This document shows positions 52,027 to 60,866 of a DNA stretch of 64,000 nt, one piece after another. The translations under genes and the position numbers were made by a program. The stretch is from contig NC_014961.1 of the NCBI RefSeq assembly GCF_000186365.1, positions 992,001-1,056,000 on the forward strand, in the 5' to 3' direction. The notes under the pieces are model-generated. The model searched no databases, had not been told where the DNA came from, and saw only the letters and a program-made list of their open reading frames with translations. Positions within the stretch are counted from its first letter, which is position 1. Each line of letters starts with the position of its first letter. This DNA is from Desulfurococcus mucosus DSM 2162 (GTDB lineage Archaea > Thermoproteota > Thermoprotei_A > Sulfolobales > Desulfurococcaceae).

Positions 52027-53157
52027 ATGCTCGACTGGTTTAAAACACTCTTAACCTACAGGCCGGACGCCCTGACCGTGTGGAGCGACCCCGTGGTCGC
52101 TGAGAGGCTGTCATGGTACCACAGTGTCATGAGGGATGAGAAGCCGGCTAGATTCATGGTGGCTAGGAGGATCCCGGTTGACAGCGACCCCTATGCGGAG
52201 GAGTCCCTTGAAGAACTATGGAGAATGCATGACAGGGCTTCAAGAGAGCATGAGTCACTTCTAAGAGACGTCTCCGAGAGAGGGTTGGACGCGTGGAGGC
52301 TGGGGGAGCCCCGCTACAGCTACCTCGATGTGAAGATAGCGATCGCATACAGGTTGATCGATGGATGCATACTCTGCGAGAGGAGGTGTGGTGCGAGGAG
52401 AACCCAGGGGAAGCCAGGCGTCTGCCTAGTCGACAAGGAGTGCATAGTGCACAGCTACTTCCACCACATGGGGGAGGAGGCCCCGCTGGTTCCGAGTGGA
52501 ACCGTCTTCTACGGGGGCTGCAACTTCAAGTGTGTCTACTGTCAGAACTGGGAGATAAGCCAGGTCCACGCCAGGAGCGGTGAAAGAGTTGCACCGGGGA
52601 GGCTTGCCATCATACAGAGGTGGCTCAGGCTCAACGGGGCCAGGAACATAAACCATGTGGGAGGCGAACCCACGCCACACCTCCCCTTCATACTTGAAAG
52701 CCTCAAACACCTCGATGTAAACGTGCCCCAGTTATGGAACAGCAATATGTATATGAGCTGGGAGTCCATGAGGCTCCTCATAGACATTGTTGACATATGG
52801 CTCCCAGACCTCAAATACGGGAGCAACGAGTGTGCTTGGAGGTTGAGCAAGGTTAGAAACTACTGGGAGGTTGCGACAAGGAACATTAAGGCTGCACACG
52901 ACTCAGGAGACATTATTATAAGGCACCTCGTGCTACCCGGCCACGTAGAGTGCTGCACCAGGAGGGTTCTCGAATGGATCGCGTCCAACACGCCGAGAGC
53001 ACTCGTCAACATCATGGATCAATACAGGCCGGAACACCTTGTAGCACGATACCCCCGCCTCTACCAGGAGATAGCTAGGAGGCCTAGTACCGCAGAGTTA
53101 AAGGCGGCGTACGAGATAGCGGATAGCCTGGGCATAGAGTACCGTCAAGTATCGTGA
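52027..53157 (+). CDS. PflX-type radical SAM iron-sulfur protein (COG1313)
   Basis: About 376 residues. An N-terminal cysteine cluster (CILCERRCGARRTQGKPGVC) precedes the radical SAM motif GGCNFKCVYCQNWE (CxxxCxxC for a [4Fe-4S] cluster), then NHVGGEPTPHLPFILE and the TIM-barrel. The C-terminus has VLPGHVECCTRRVLEWI. This resembles pyruvate formate-lyase-activating-enzyme relatives, whose target is unknown in archaea. ATG 52027 follows GAGGAGG at 52016-52022. TATA-like GGATATAAGG at about 51958-51967 is the likely promoter. It may share an operon with the next gene. Confidence 0.88.
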   Translation: MLDWFKTLLTYRPDALTVWSDPVVAERLSWYHSVMRDEKPARFMVARRIPVDSDPYAEESLEELWRMHDRASREHESLLRDVSERGLDAWRLGEPRYSYLDVKIAIAYRLIDGCILCERRCGARRTQGKPGVCLVDKECIVHSYFHHMGEEAPLVPSGTVFYGGCNFKCVYCQNWEISQVHARSGERVAPGRLAIIQRWLRLNGARNINHVGGEPTPHLPFILESLKHLDVNVPQLWNSNMYMSWESMRLLIDIVDIWLPDLKYGSNECAWRLSKVRNYWEVATRNIKAAHDSGDIIIRHLVLPGHVECCTRRVLEWIASNTPRALVNIMDQYRPEHLVARYPRLYQEIARRPSTAELKAAYEIADSLGIEYRQVS

Positions 53158-53169
53158 GGTGAACACTGG

Positions 53170-53565
53170 TTGAGCCAGTCAGCCGGGGTATCAGAGTACT
53201 ATTTCAGCGAGCACTACAGGGTCTTAGTCATCGAGGAGGGAGACCACTACACTGTGTCGGTAGACGTATACAGGGATGAATGGGTCTTCACAGGGCACAT
53301 GGAGAAATGCATCGGGGACACATGCCTCCTAGTAAAGGAGCTTGAACCCGGATCCACGGCGGCCCTCGTCGACACAGGGGTTGAAGGAGTGGTTAAGACG
53401 GTGGTCATAGGGGTCAGGGTGAAGGAAACCCGTGAAACAGTGAACGTTAAATGGATCATGGGGAGAAAGCCCTCCTACAGTGATGTGGAAGCCCTCTACA
53501 GGGCGTCATGGCGGCTAATAGGTTGCACCAGGGAGGGGTGCGCCGAGGGCGCTGAACCAGTATAG
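53170..53565 (+). CDS. protein of unknown function downstream of PflX-like gene
   Basis: 131 residues with a beta-rich pattern (HYRVLVIEEGDHYTVSVDVYRDEWVFTGHMEK; VVKTVVIGVRVKETRETVNVKWIMG) and two C-terminal cysteines (LIGCTREGCAEG) that could bind metal or form a disulfide with CIGDTC. No family recognised. It begins with TTG 12 bp after the radical SAM stop, which suggests co-transcription. Confidence 0.65.
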   Translation: MSQSAGVSEYYFSEHYRVLVIEEGDHYTVSVDVYRDEWVFTGHMEKCIGDTCLLVKELEPGSTAALVDTGVEGVVKTVVIGVRVKETRETVNVKWIMGRKPSYSDVEALYRASWRLIGCTREGCAEGAEPV

Positions 53566-53690
53566 CGCAGCGGGCTGGAAAAGCTTATATGTATCGAAGC
53601 ATCTCATACTGCTCATAGCACTAGGCGTTCACGCGGGCCACCGGCAACCCATGCCCCGTGAAGCAGGATGTGGAAAGGGGGTTACACGCC

Positions 53691-56138
53691 ATGGAGCAAC
53701 GCTTCGAGCCAAGGCTACGTGAGACAAGATGGGATCCTGGAAGAGAAAGGGAACTACTGGATAAATGGGAGGGGGAAGGCATCCACGAGTTCAAAGCAGA
53801 CCCAGGGGACCCCAGGGAGATCATAGCGATCGACACGCCTCCCCCATACGCAAGCGGGAAGTGGCATGTAGGCGGCGCCGCCCACTACGCTCAAATAGAC
53901 ATGGTTGCAAGATACTTCAGGATGAAGGGATACAACGTACTCGTCCCCTTCTACGCTGATAGAAACGGGCTACCCGTAGAGGTACAGGTTGAGAAAGCCT
54001 ACAAGGTGAACCCCCATAAGCTCTCCTCAACCCCGGAGGGCAGGGAGCACTTCCTCAAGCTCTGCAGAGAGTTCCTCGATAAGGCTGAGAGAGACATAGT
54101 ATCCGTGTGGAGGAGGCTTGGATGCAGCTTCCAATACTGGAAGAATGGGACGGACAGCGAGGAGTACAGGAGGATCACGCAGGCAACCTTCATAGAGCTC
54201 TATAAGAAGGGCCTCATATACGAGGCTGAGAGACCCGTCAACTGGTGCCCCAGGTGCAGGACCTCACTAGCCGACGCGGAACTAGAGTATGTTGAAGAAG
54301 ACACCTACCTATACTACATAAGGTTCCAGGTGAAGGAGACCGGGGAACACCTCGTGGTAGCCACCACGAGGCCCGAGCTACTGCGCTCCTGTAAGGCACT
54401 CGTCTACCATCCTGGTGATGAAAGATACTCGAAGTACAAGGGTATGCATGCAGTAAACCCGGTGTACGGCCACGAGATGCCCATACTCGAATACGAGGAA
54501 GTAGACCCGGGCTACGGCACCGGGCTAGTCATGGTGTGCAGCTACGGGGATCAAGCCGATGTAAAAATGTTCAGGGATCTAGGCCTCGAACCCCTCGTAA
54601 TAGTCAGCAAGGACGGCTACCTCACGGAGGAAGCCGGGCCCATCGCCGGGTTGAAGCCCGAGGAGGCCAGGGTCAAGATAGCGGAGATCCTGGAGTCCAA
54701 GGGCCTACTGGTTAAGAAGGAGAGGATTAGGCACAGCATCCCGGTGTGCTGGAGGTGTAAGACCCCTATACAGATAGTGAACTCGAAGGAGTGGTTCCTG
54801 AAGCAGCTCGAGTTCAAGGACGCACTCTTAAAGCTAATCGAGCAAATAGACTTCAAGCCACCGTTACACAAGAGGAAGCTGGTCGACTGGGTGAACAGTG
54901 TTTCAACAGACTGGCCGATAAGCAAGGACAGGTACTATGCCACAGAGATACCCTTATGGAGGTGCAGTAGATGCGGCTCCATACTCCTACCGGAGCCAGG
55001 TAGGTATTACAGGCCGTGGAGGGATCCAGCGCCATGGGATAAGTGCCCTGTCTGCGGTGCACCCAGGGAGAGCCTAGTGGGTGAGTCAAAGGTCTTCGAC
55101 ACATGGTTTGACAGCAGTATAAGCGTCCTATACGTAACCCACTACATGAGGAACCCGGCGCTCTTCGAGAAGGCCTTCAAGCACACCCTGAGACCCCAGG
55201 GGCAGGACATTATTAGGACATGGCTCTACTACTCGCTTCTAAGAGTATACCAGTTGACGGGTAAACCAGCCTTCAAATGGGTTAGGATAACCGGGATGGG
55301 GCTCGATGAGAAAGGGGAAGCCATGCATAAGTCGAAAGGGAACGTGATAGATCCAGACCCATTCATAGAGAAGTATGGTGCAGATGCATTCAGGTACTGG
55401 GCGGCGGCAAGCGCGAAGCTAGGCTACGACTACAGGTTCTCGGAGCAAACCCTGAGGACAGGCCTACTCTTCGCGACGAAACTCTGGAACATAGCCAGGT
55501 ACATATCCAGCTTCCCCGAGCCAGTGGACTACGAGCTCAGAGAGATCGATAAGGCGACGCTAGCGTACCTGGGCAGAGTGCTTGAGAAAGTGGATAAAGC
55601 ATACAGTGAGCTAGACGTCTACGAGCCAGTGAACGAGCTATACCAGTTCACATGGAACTACTTCGCATCCCACTACATTGAGCTAACAAAGTCAAGGGCG
55701 TACAACAGGGAGGGCAAGTACAGTGAGCTAGAGCAGAAGGCCGCATGGTACACATTACACTACACTCTTAAAGCAGTGCTCAGAGCACTCGCACCCATCA
55801 TGCCTTTCATAACGGACGCCATATACAGGGAGCTCTACGGGAGAAGCGTCCACACCGAGAGATTCCCCGAGCCCCTTGAAGAACACCTTAAACAACCCCA
55901 CGACCTAGTGGACAGGGTAATGAATGCTGACTCAGCGATATGGGGGTACAAGAAGAAGAAGGGGTTGAAGCTCAGCGACCCATTGAAAACCACGGTCTAC
56001 CTGCCCAGGGCCCTCGAAGGCGTCCTAGAGGAGCTCAAGGACCTGCATAGACTGGAGAACACGGTGCTCTACGATGAGCCGCCGAGCAACGCCGTCGACA
56101 TAGGTGGAGGAGTCTACATAGCTGGGGAGGCGGTTTAA
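53691..56138 (+). CDS. valS: valyl-tRNA synthetase
   Basis: About 815 residues from ATG 53691, preceded by AAAGGGGG; an in-frame GTG at 53658 is the longer alternative. Class I signatures are PPYASGKWHVGGA (HIGH region) and EAMHKSKGNVIDPD (KMSKS region). The editing (CP1) domain lies between, with WCPRCRTSLADAELEYVEE. CP zinc knuckles CRRCK/CWRCKTPI and CSRCGS...CPVCGA are seen. The C-terminal anticodon-binding domain is shorter than in bacteria, as in archaeal ValS, and lacks the coiled-coil arm. TATA-like GCTTATATG at about 53583-53591. It charges the Val(CAC) tRNA encoded at 15597. Confidence 0.95.
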   Translation: MEQRFEPRLRETRWDPGRERELLDKWEGEGIHEFKADPGDPREIIAIDTPPPYASGKWHVGGAAHYAQIDMVARYFRMKGYNVLVPFYADRNGLPVEVQVEKAYKVNPHKLSSTPEGREHFLKLCREFLDKAERDIVSVWRRLGCSFQYWKNGTDSEEYRRITQATFIELYKKGLIYEAERPVNWCPRCRTSLADAELEYVEEDTYLYYIRFQVKETGEHLVVATTRPELLRSCKALVYHPGDERYSKYKGMHAVNPVYGHEMPILEYEEVDPGYGTGLVMVCSYGDQADVKMFRDLGLEPLVIVSKDGYLTEEAGPIAGLKPEEARVKIAEILESKGLLVKKERIRHSIPVCWRCKTPIQIVNSKEWFLKQLEFKDALLKLIEQIDFKPPLHKRKLVDWVNSVSTDWPISKDRYYATEIPLWRCSRCGSILLPEPGRYYRPWRDPAPWDKCPVCGAPRESLVGESKVFDTWFDSSISVLYVTHYMRNPALFEKAFKHTLRPQGQDIIRTWLYYSLLRVYQLTGKPAFKWVRITGMGLDEKGEAMHKSKGNVIDPDPFIEKYGADAFRYWAAASAKLGYDYRFSEQTLRTGLLFATKLWNIARYISSFPEPVDYELREIDKATLAYLGRVLEKVDKAYSELDVYEPVNELYQFTWNYFASHYIELTKSRAYNREGKYSELEQKAAWYTLHYTLKAVLRALAPIMPFITDAIYRELYGRSVHTERFPEPLEEHLKQPHDLVDRVMNADSAIWGYKKKKGLKLSDPLKTTVYLPRALEGVLEELKDLHRLENTVLYDEPPSNAVDIGGGVYIAGEAV

Positions 56139-56158
56139 ACCCTTCTACACGCCCCTGG

Positions 56159-56851
56159 TCACTGTTTCTTCGAGCCGGCTAGTCTCCTAACCCTGTACTC
56201 TATGCTCCAGGAAAACCTCTCTATGTTCTCTCTCACGGAGAGGCTTCCAGGATGGGGTTTCACAAGCCCCTTTCTGATTGCTTCAAGCACGTCCACTATG
56301 CTTGACGCGTTGTCGAGCAATATATACGTGTAGGCTGAGCCTATGTGCTCCGGTACATGTGCATCACTGCTCGCTAAGCCGGGCTTACCCAGGAGGCGGG
56401 CTGCCTCCATAGCCTTCCTGTTCGCCCCCCTGGGTGCATGAGAGTTCCACACCTCTACAGCATCCCACCCTTTATACTCGTAGATTAACTCCCCGATCCC
56501 ATGCCTCCACGTGTCGAAGGGGTGTGCAGGTGCAACCACGCAGTTAGACTCATGTGCCTTATCTATGAGCAGCTGTATCTCACGCGGCAAGTCAACCTCG
56601 CCCTCACAGTACACCAGTATGTCGCCGCCACTGCTCCTCAACTCTATCCCGGGCACCACAAGAACCCCCGGGGACCCAGTGCCCGCAGCCTCCCTTGAAA
56701 GCCTGTAGCCCTCTAACCCGCCTCTAAACGTGTCATGGTCGGTTATAGCGATGACGCCAACCCCCTTAAGGGCGGCATACCTGAGGATCTCCCGGGGACC
56801 CGCCCTCCCATCACTGTAGCTTGAGTGAACATGTAGGTCGGCTACGATCAT
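56159..56851 (-). CDS. PHP-domain metal-dependent phosphoesterase
   Basis: About 230 residues. The four PHP motifs are visible: DLHVHSSYSDG (metal histidines), AITDHDTFRG, PGIELRSSGGDILVYC (glutamate), and APAHPFDTW ... ASSDAHVPEHIGSAYTYIL. Such proteins cleave small phosphoesters, for example histidinol phosphate or 3',5'-bisphosphates; the substrate here is not known. GTG 56863 is the longer start, ATG 56851 the homologous one. It is divergent from the ferredoxin, with a TATA-like CCATTATATACG shared around 56888-56899. Confidence 0.87.
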   Translation of the reverse strand: MIVADLHVHSSYSDGRAGPREILRYAALKGVGVIAITDHDTFRGGLEGYRLSREAAGTGSPGVLVVPGIELRSSGGDILVYCEGEVDLPREIQLLIDKAHESNCVVAPAHPFDTWRHGIGELIYEYKGWDAVEVWNSHAPRGANRKAMEAARLLGKPGLASSDAHVPEHIGSAYTYILLDNASSIVDVLEAIRKGLVKPHPGSLSVRENIERFSWSIEYRVRRLAGSKKQ

Positions 56852-56908
56852 CCCTGCCCACACCGTTTTAAGCCTGTATACATATGCCCGTATATAATGG
56901 TGTAGGAG

Positions 56909-57094
56909 TTGACGAGGATACTCCTCGATGAATCCAAGTGCACGCTGTGCATGCTGTGCGTCGAATACTGTCCAGCATTCGTCTTCACGCTGAGGGAGGG
57001 CAGGATAGTGGTTGAGGCGGAGAGATGCGTGGAGTGCTATGCCTGCGAACCCCTATGCCCTGCCGGCGCCGTAAAGGTGGTTGGGGAGGAGTAG
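56909..57094 (+). CDS. ferredoxin with two [4Fe-4S] clusters
   Basis: 61 residues with two CxxCxxCxxxCP motifs: CTLCMLCVEYCP and CVECYACEPLCP, each binding a [4Fe-4S] cluster, followed by AGAVKVV. It is a small electron carrier or subunit for oxidoreductases. The start is TTG 56909, with TATA-like CGTATATAATGG at about 56888-56899 so that the transcript begins close to the start codon. No partner oxidoreductase is adjacent. Convergent with the zinc-ribbon gene 4 bp further on. Confidence 0.87.
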   Translation: MTRILLDESKCTLCMLCVEYCPAFVFTLREGRIVVEAERCVECYACEPLCPAGAVKVVGEE

Positions 57095-57098
57095 GCCG

Positions 57099-57338
57099 CT
57101 AAGCATAGTATGGCTTCAACTCGCCTTTACAATACGGGCACTTATAGTGGAGGACCCTAGCGTCCGCACTGCAGAAGTAGGCCTTCAAACCCTGGCTAAC
57201 GCATCTGGGACAGTAGTAGATGTTCTTAGCCTCGTAACCGCTGACGAAGTCAAGCGTTGTACCACATATAGCACACTTCTCCGTCGTCCACCCCTTATGC
57301 CCCGACTTGTTCACGCCTTTAAGCAAGCCTATCGTCAT
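57099..57338 (-). CDS. small protein with multiple CxxC knuckles
   Basis: 79 residues with three CxxC knuckles (KCAICG, CPRCV, CPYCKGE) plus an extra cysteine in AYFCSADARV, enough for two zinc sites (rubredoxin- or treble-clef-like). It could be a nucleic-acid or protein-binding zinc module. No family recognised. ATG 57338 is preceded by GGGGTGTTGAG, a reasonable ribosome-binding region. Tail-to-tail with the ferredoxin gene. Confidence 0.7.
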   Translation of the reverse strand: MTIGLLKGVNKSGHKGWTTEKCAICGTTLDFVSGYEAKNIYYCPRCVSQGLKAYFCSADARVLHYKCPYCKGELKPYYA

Positions 57339-57388
57339 GTCTCAACACCCCTTAATGCTTAACAGTCCAAGGGGACTTTATAAAATTA

Positions 57389-58099
57389 TTGGGGACACGC
57401 GGCTTGACCACGGTCTGCGCCTCATCAGACATACATAGCCCAAGACACCTGGAGCTCTTCAAGAAGGCACTAGAGGAGTCACGGTGCGATCCAGATGTCT
57501 TCGTGCTGGCAGGCGACGTCGTGGAACGCAACAACATAGCTGAATACGGACGCGTACTAAGCCTCCTGAAAACAAGGCACCCTGGAACACCCATAGTAGC
57601 CGTCTTCGGGAACGAGGAGTACCGTGGCTTTGAAAAAGAGTACATGGAGAAATACAGGGACGTAGTGTTCCTCAACGACTCCTACAGGATCCTGGAGGCC
57701 CGTGGAAGCCGGCTCGTAGTCGTCGGCCCAAGAGGGGCGCTCGATAAGCCGACTAAGTGGCAAGAGAAAAACCTCCCAGGGCTAGCCAGGTATTACAGTG
57801 AGCTACCGGCCAGGCTATCAGAGCTTTTAAGCGATGCATCGTCGACACACCTACCCATCCTGCTCGTCACGCACTACGGGGTGACCCATAGGAACCTTAT
57901 CGGGGAGAACCCTGCCGTATACCCTTATCTCGCATCTGTGAGAATGGAGGAGGTCATAGCGAGACACAGCGGGTTGCTGAAGGCAGTGATACACGGGCAC
58001 GCCCATAACGGGGCCGTTGAAAGCGTTGAAGTAGGCGGTGTCAAAGTATATAATGTCGCGTTGCCGGCGAGGGGGAGAATAGTTGAGGTGGAAGTATAG
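57389..58099 (+). CDS. calcineurin-like metallophosphoesterase
   Basis: Up to 236 residues. ASSDIHSPRHL (metal site), FVLAGDVVERNN (GDxxxR-type), AVFGNEEYR (GNxE), LLVTHYGVTH and VIHGHAHNGAVE cover the five metallophosphatase motifs. It hydrolyses a phosphoester of unknown identity, possibly a nucleotide or RNA-related substrate. TTG 57389 is the longest start. TATA-like CTTTATAAAATTATTG at about 57373-57388 puts the transcript start downstream of it, so TTG 57404 (TTG ACC ACG) is more likely. Confidence 0.85.
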   Translation: MGTRGLTTVCASSDIHSPRHLELFKKALEESRCDPDVFVLAGDVVERNNIAEYGRVLSLLKTRHPGTPIVAVFGNEEYRGFEKEYMEKYRDVVFLNDSYRILEARGSRLVVVGPRGALDKPTKWQEKNLPGLARYYSELPARLSELLSDASSTHLPILLVTHYGVTHRNLIGENPAVYPYLASVRMEEVIARHSGLLKAVIHGHAHNGAVESVEVGGVKVYNVALPARGRIVEVEV

Positions 58100-58103
58100 G
58101 CGG

Positions 58104-58970
58104 CTATCTGACCCCTTCAAGCGCCGCCAGCGAGGACAAGTTAACCACTTGCTCCACAAGCCCGTTGAAGACCAGGTTACTCTTCCTCAACGCCGTGTCA
58201 AGCTCGTAGAGTCTCCTAGCCCCGTTGAGGGTTGACATGAGTCCAAGCCTCCTGGCCTCCGACACCATCCCCCTGTACTGTTCACTCAGCCTCTCCTCCA
58301 GCATGTCGAGGTAGAGCATTAGTAGAGCGGTCTGCGAGCTCCTCGTCTTCCTATAGTACTCAACAAGCCTCCTCAACCCGTTTAAGAGGAGGCCCTCCCT
58401 TGGATCCAGGAGTATGAAGCCGGGCCAACGGGATCCAAGTGCACGGAAGACATCGGCTAGCGACGCCCCGCCCTGTATCAGGGATACCTGTGTTAAACCC
58501 GTTGAGGAGAGGTGCTCACTCATGTCATCCCTCCCCACGGACCTCAATGTATCCATGTAGTGTTTCACATCACTCCACTTCCCCGCCGCAAGGATCGAGT
58601 CCATCGACCTCTTAAACCTGCTTGGGTCGCTTAACACGCTTTCAACCCCGCTGTGGCTGAGCGCCATGGATGCGACGAGTACAGGGGTGTAGTACTCCGG
58701 GTGGACGGCGCCACACACCCTGTAAGCCTCCCTGTAGGCCTTAGCTAGGAGCCTCCCGAGCTCCACGCTTGTTAAAGCCTTCTCACCCCTCCTAACCCTC
58801 TCACCCTCCTCATAGGCTTCAACAATACCGTCGAGGGATGACACGATGTTGCATACTACTTCATCGAACAGCTTATCAGGCCTCAACCTGTGGAGGCCGC
58901 CCGGCTTCACGTAAGTGTTCAACCCGTTTAATGCACCGTAGACAAGTATCTTCGCTGCCTCAAGGCTCAT
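58104..58970 (-). CDS. divergent CitG/MdcB-like protein (triphosphoribosyl-dephospho-CoA synthase family)
   Basis: 288 residues. AAKILVYGALNGLNTYVKPGGLHRLRPDKLFDEVVCNIVSSLDGI resembles the CitG N-terminal block (KPGNVHRYRDFxDxxFExF). The GERVRRGE..., HPEYYTPVLVASMALSHSG and C-terminal helical regions follow the family's all-helical order, but the usual glycine-rich TxGNxGLG nucleotide block is not seen. CitG makes the prosthetic group precursor of citrate lyase; citrate-lyase genes are absent nearby, as in other archaea with CitG homologues. Function therefore remains open. It is the last gene of a cluster with HD and AGOG genes. Confidence 0.5.
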   Translation of the reverse strand: MSLEAAKILVYGALNGLNTYVKPGGLHRLRPDKLFDEVVCNIVSSLDGIVEAYEEGERVRRGEKALTSVELGRLLAKAYREAYRVCGAVHPEYYTPVLVASMALSHSGVESVLSDPSRFKRSMDSILAAGKWSDVKHYMDTLRSVGRDDMSEHLSSTGLTQVSLIQGGASLADVFRALGSRWPGFILLDPREGLLLNGLRRLVEYYRKTRSSQTALLMLYLDMLEERLSEQYRGMVSEARRLGLMSTLNGARRLYELDTALRKSNLVFNGLVEQVVNLSSLAALEGVR

Positions 58971-59014
58971 GGAGTGAACCCTCGCTCCTTAAATTATGCT
59001 GGCTGAGGCTAATA

Positions 59015-59638
59015 TTAATCAATGGATAAGGATGCACTAGTGGAGCCAGCGTTACACTCCTGCCTAAGCTCCTCGCCAAGCATGCTGAGCAAGAAGCGGG
59101 TTCTCTCGCTCAGGCATCTTGCAAGCCTCCTAGAGTACTCGAGCCGCATAAGTCCCTCAAGCCTCAGTATTTTCTCATCGAAGTGTTTAAGGGACTCCTC
59201 AAGGCTCCTCCCATGCCTCTCACCGTAGAGGAACACCCTTATGAAGCCTATCAAGCCAAGCGCATCCAGCTTATCAGCGTCGCTGAGAATCATGGAGAGG
59301 GTTGAACCAGATGCACCCGACCTGTTGAAGCTGAAGGAGTGCGCCTTAATCGCGTCGACCACGGCTTCAACCCTGTCCCTTGGGAGCCCCAGCTCCACGA
59401 GCAGCTCCTCAGCGGCGAGAGCCGAGTAGTAGGCGTGGGGCTCCCCGATCATCCTGCCGAGGTCGTGGAGGAACACTGCAAGCTTGAGGAGCTCCTCGTC
59501 GACTACCACTCCTCCCTCCCTAGCTATCTTGAGCGAGTAGCCCAGTACTCTTTCAACATGAGGCCACCCGTGTTCAAGGGAAGTGTCGTAGAGGGCCCTA
59601 CATATTTTCTCAACGAGCCCCACAGGCTCCATGGGCAA
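59015..59638 (-). CDS. HD-domain phosphohydrolase
   Basis: 207 residues. Metal-binding residues are H in SLEHGWPHVERV, the HD pair in LAVFLHDLGRMIGE, and D in LSDADKLDALGLIGF, the classic H...HD...D signature. Helices surround the site. It probably hydrolyses a nucleotide or phosphate monoester in the cytosol. It starts 6 bp after the AGOG gene, so the two are co-transcribed. A link between nucleotide hydrolysis and oxidised base repair is possible but inferred. Confidence 0.87.
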   Translation of the reverse strand: MPMEPVGLVEKICRALYDTSLEHGWPHVERVLGYSLKIAREGGVVVDEELLKLAVFLHDLGRMIGEPHAYYSALAAEELLVELGLPRDRVEAVVDAIKAHSFSFNRSGASGSTLSMILSDADKLDALGLIGFIRVFLYGERHGRSLEESLKHFDEKILRLEGLMRLEYSRRLARCLSERTRFLLSMLGEELRQECNAGSTSASLSID

Positions 59639-59644
59639 CCACCC

Positions 59645-60493
59645 TTACGGGTTGAAACGCTTGCTGCACCTCGAAAACTCCCGTAGTATCTCATCAGGGA
59701 TCTCTATATTAAACCGCTCCCGTAGCACTGCACGGGAACCCTGGGTATCGAAGCCCGTGTCCCTTAAAACCCCTACTATAAGCCATGTGAGGACATCGAG
59801 CTCCAGGCAGTCGAGGCCACTGCACTCGCACATCACTTGGAGAGCCTTGAGAGCCTCCCTCCTATTCCTCGACATAACTGCCTCGACGCAGTCCTCGAGG
59901 GACCCATAGCCCTCGGCGATACAGGATGAGCAGAGGAGCAGGGAGTTCCTCAGGTCGAGTGGTGGGGGAACCCCTTTTGCAACAGGCTTGAGCCCGGATG
60001 CCTCGCAAAGGTACCAGTACATCTTCACAGCGAACGCAACGGTCTTCGAGTAGCCGCCCCCGTAGAGCCCTGTGAGCTCGTCGTAGAGGCCTCTTAAATC
60101 CCCACAGTACACGAGTCCATCCGTATTGAGCCTCCTGGAGAGGCTTGAGGCGAAGAATGCTGAAAGCCTCCTCTTCTTCTGCTCGAGGAGCCTTGTGTTC
60201 AAGCCTGTGGAGGACATGAATGCGAGCAGTTCCTCAGGCGTAACACTCCTAGAGGCGTCCCTGAAGTACTCGGAGAACCTGTACCAGTATTCCTCCCCAC
60301 GCGTGTTAAGCTGGTAGCTGACAAGGCTGTTAGCTATGACTAGTACAGCAGCCTCCCCGGCGCCCCTGGCCTCCAAGAGGTTTACGACAGCCTTGAACTG
60401 CGGGTCCCCGTGCTTCAGTAACGTGATTACATGCCCAGCCAGCCCGACAGCCTCGCCAACCCTGCACGCCCTGTCATAGTTGAAAACCAGCAT
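59645..60493 (-). CDS. archaeal 8-oxoguanine DNA glycosylase/lyase (AGOG)
   Basis: About 282 residues. The block NSLVSYQLNTRGEEYWYRFSEYF, then LYGGGYSKTVAFAVKMYWYL with the candidate catalytic lysine in KTVAFAVKM, and the C-terminal LDVLTWLIVGVLRD match AGOG rather than OGG1. The helix-hairpin-helix module is degenerate as in that family. It excises 8-oxoguanine and cuts the backbone by beta-elimination. GTG 60508 is longer, but GGGGGTG at 60499-60505 lies 5 nt before ATG 60493. It heads an operon with HD and CitG-like genes. Confidence 0.83.
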   Translation of the reverse strand: MLVFNYDRACRVGEAVGLAGHVITLLKHGDPQFKAVVNLLEARGAGEAAVLVIANSLVSYQLNTRGEEYWYRFSEYFRDASRSVTPEELLAFMSSTGLNTRLLEQKKRRLSAFFASSLSRRLNTDGLVYCGDLRGLYDELTGLYGGGYSKTVAFAVKMYWYLCEASGLKPVAKGVPPPLDLRNSLLLCSSCIAEGYGSLEDCVEAVMSRNRREALKALQVMCECSGLDCLELDVLTWLIVGVLRDTGFDTQGSRAVLRERFNIEIPDEILREFSRCSKRFNP

Positions 60494-60574
60494 TAACACC
60501 CCCTGCACGGCTATTCTTAATAATGAGGGCCAGCATTAAGAGTCATCGATCCAGGGTTGGAATGGTGCATCGCG

Positions 60575-60862
60575 TTGAAGTACGTGTTGATCACTGTGAG
60601 AGACGACGAGGTTTCAAGCTTCGAGGCAGCGGAAAAACTGCTCGTCTACGATGTTGAGGAGGGACGGCCAGTTAAATCCCTTGGAAGACCCGTGACACCG
60701 GACCTCCTCGAGGACGTAGTCGAGGAGTACGATGCATGGGTGCTCTTCACCAGGGGGATTACAAGGGAGAACCGGGAGCCCGTTGAGGAGGCAGGCATTA
60801 AAATAGTTGAGACAAGGGCAGGCAGCGTAGTAGACGTCGTAAAGGAGTTTTTCACCTGGTGA
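60575..60862 (+). CDS. small NifX/NafY-like or unassigned alpha/beta protein
   Basis: About 95 residues. The beta-alpha-beta order KYVLITVRDDEV...EKLLVYDVEEGRPVKSLGRP...VVEEYDAWVLFTRGITRENREPVEEAGIKIVETRAGSVVDVVKEFF recalls the dinitrogenase iron-molybdenum cofactor family (RNase H-like fold), whose archaeal members are scattered. Cofactor-binding residues are not obvious, so this is tentative. TTG 60575 is preferred over TTG 60557, since the sequence then starts like its family (KYVLITV) and GGTG precedes it. Followed closely by another small gene, probably one operon. Confidence 0.5.
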   Translation: MKYVLITVRDDEVSSFEAAEKLLVYDVEEGRPVKSLGRPVTPDLLEDVVEEYDAWVLFTRGITRENREPVEEAGIKIVETRAGSVVDVVKEFFTW

Positions 60863-60866
60863 AACC

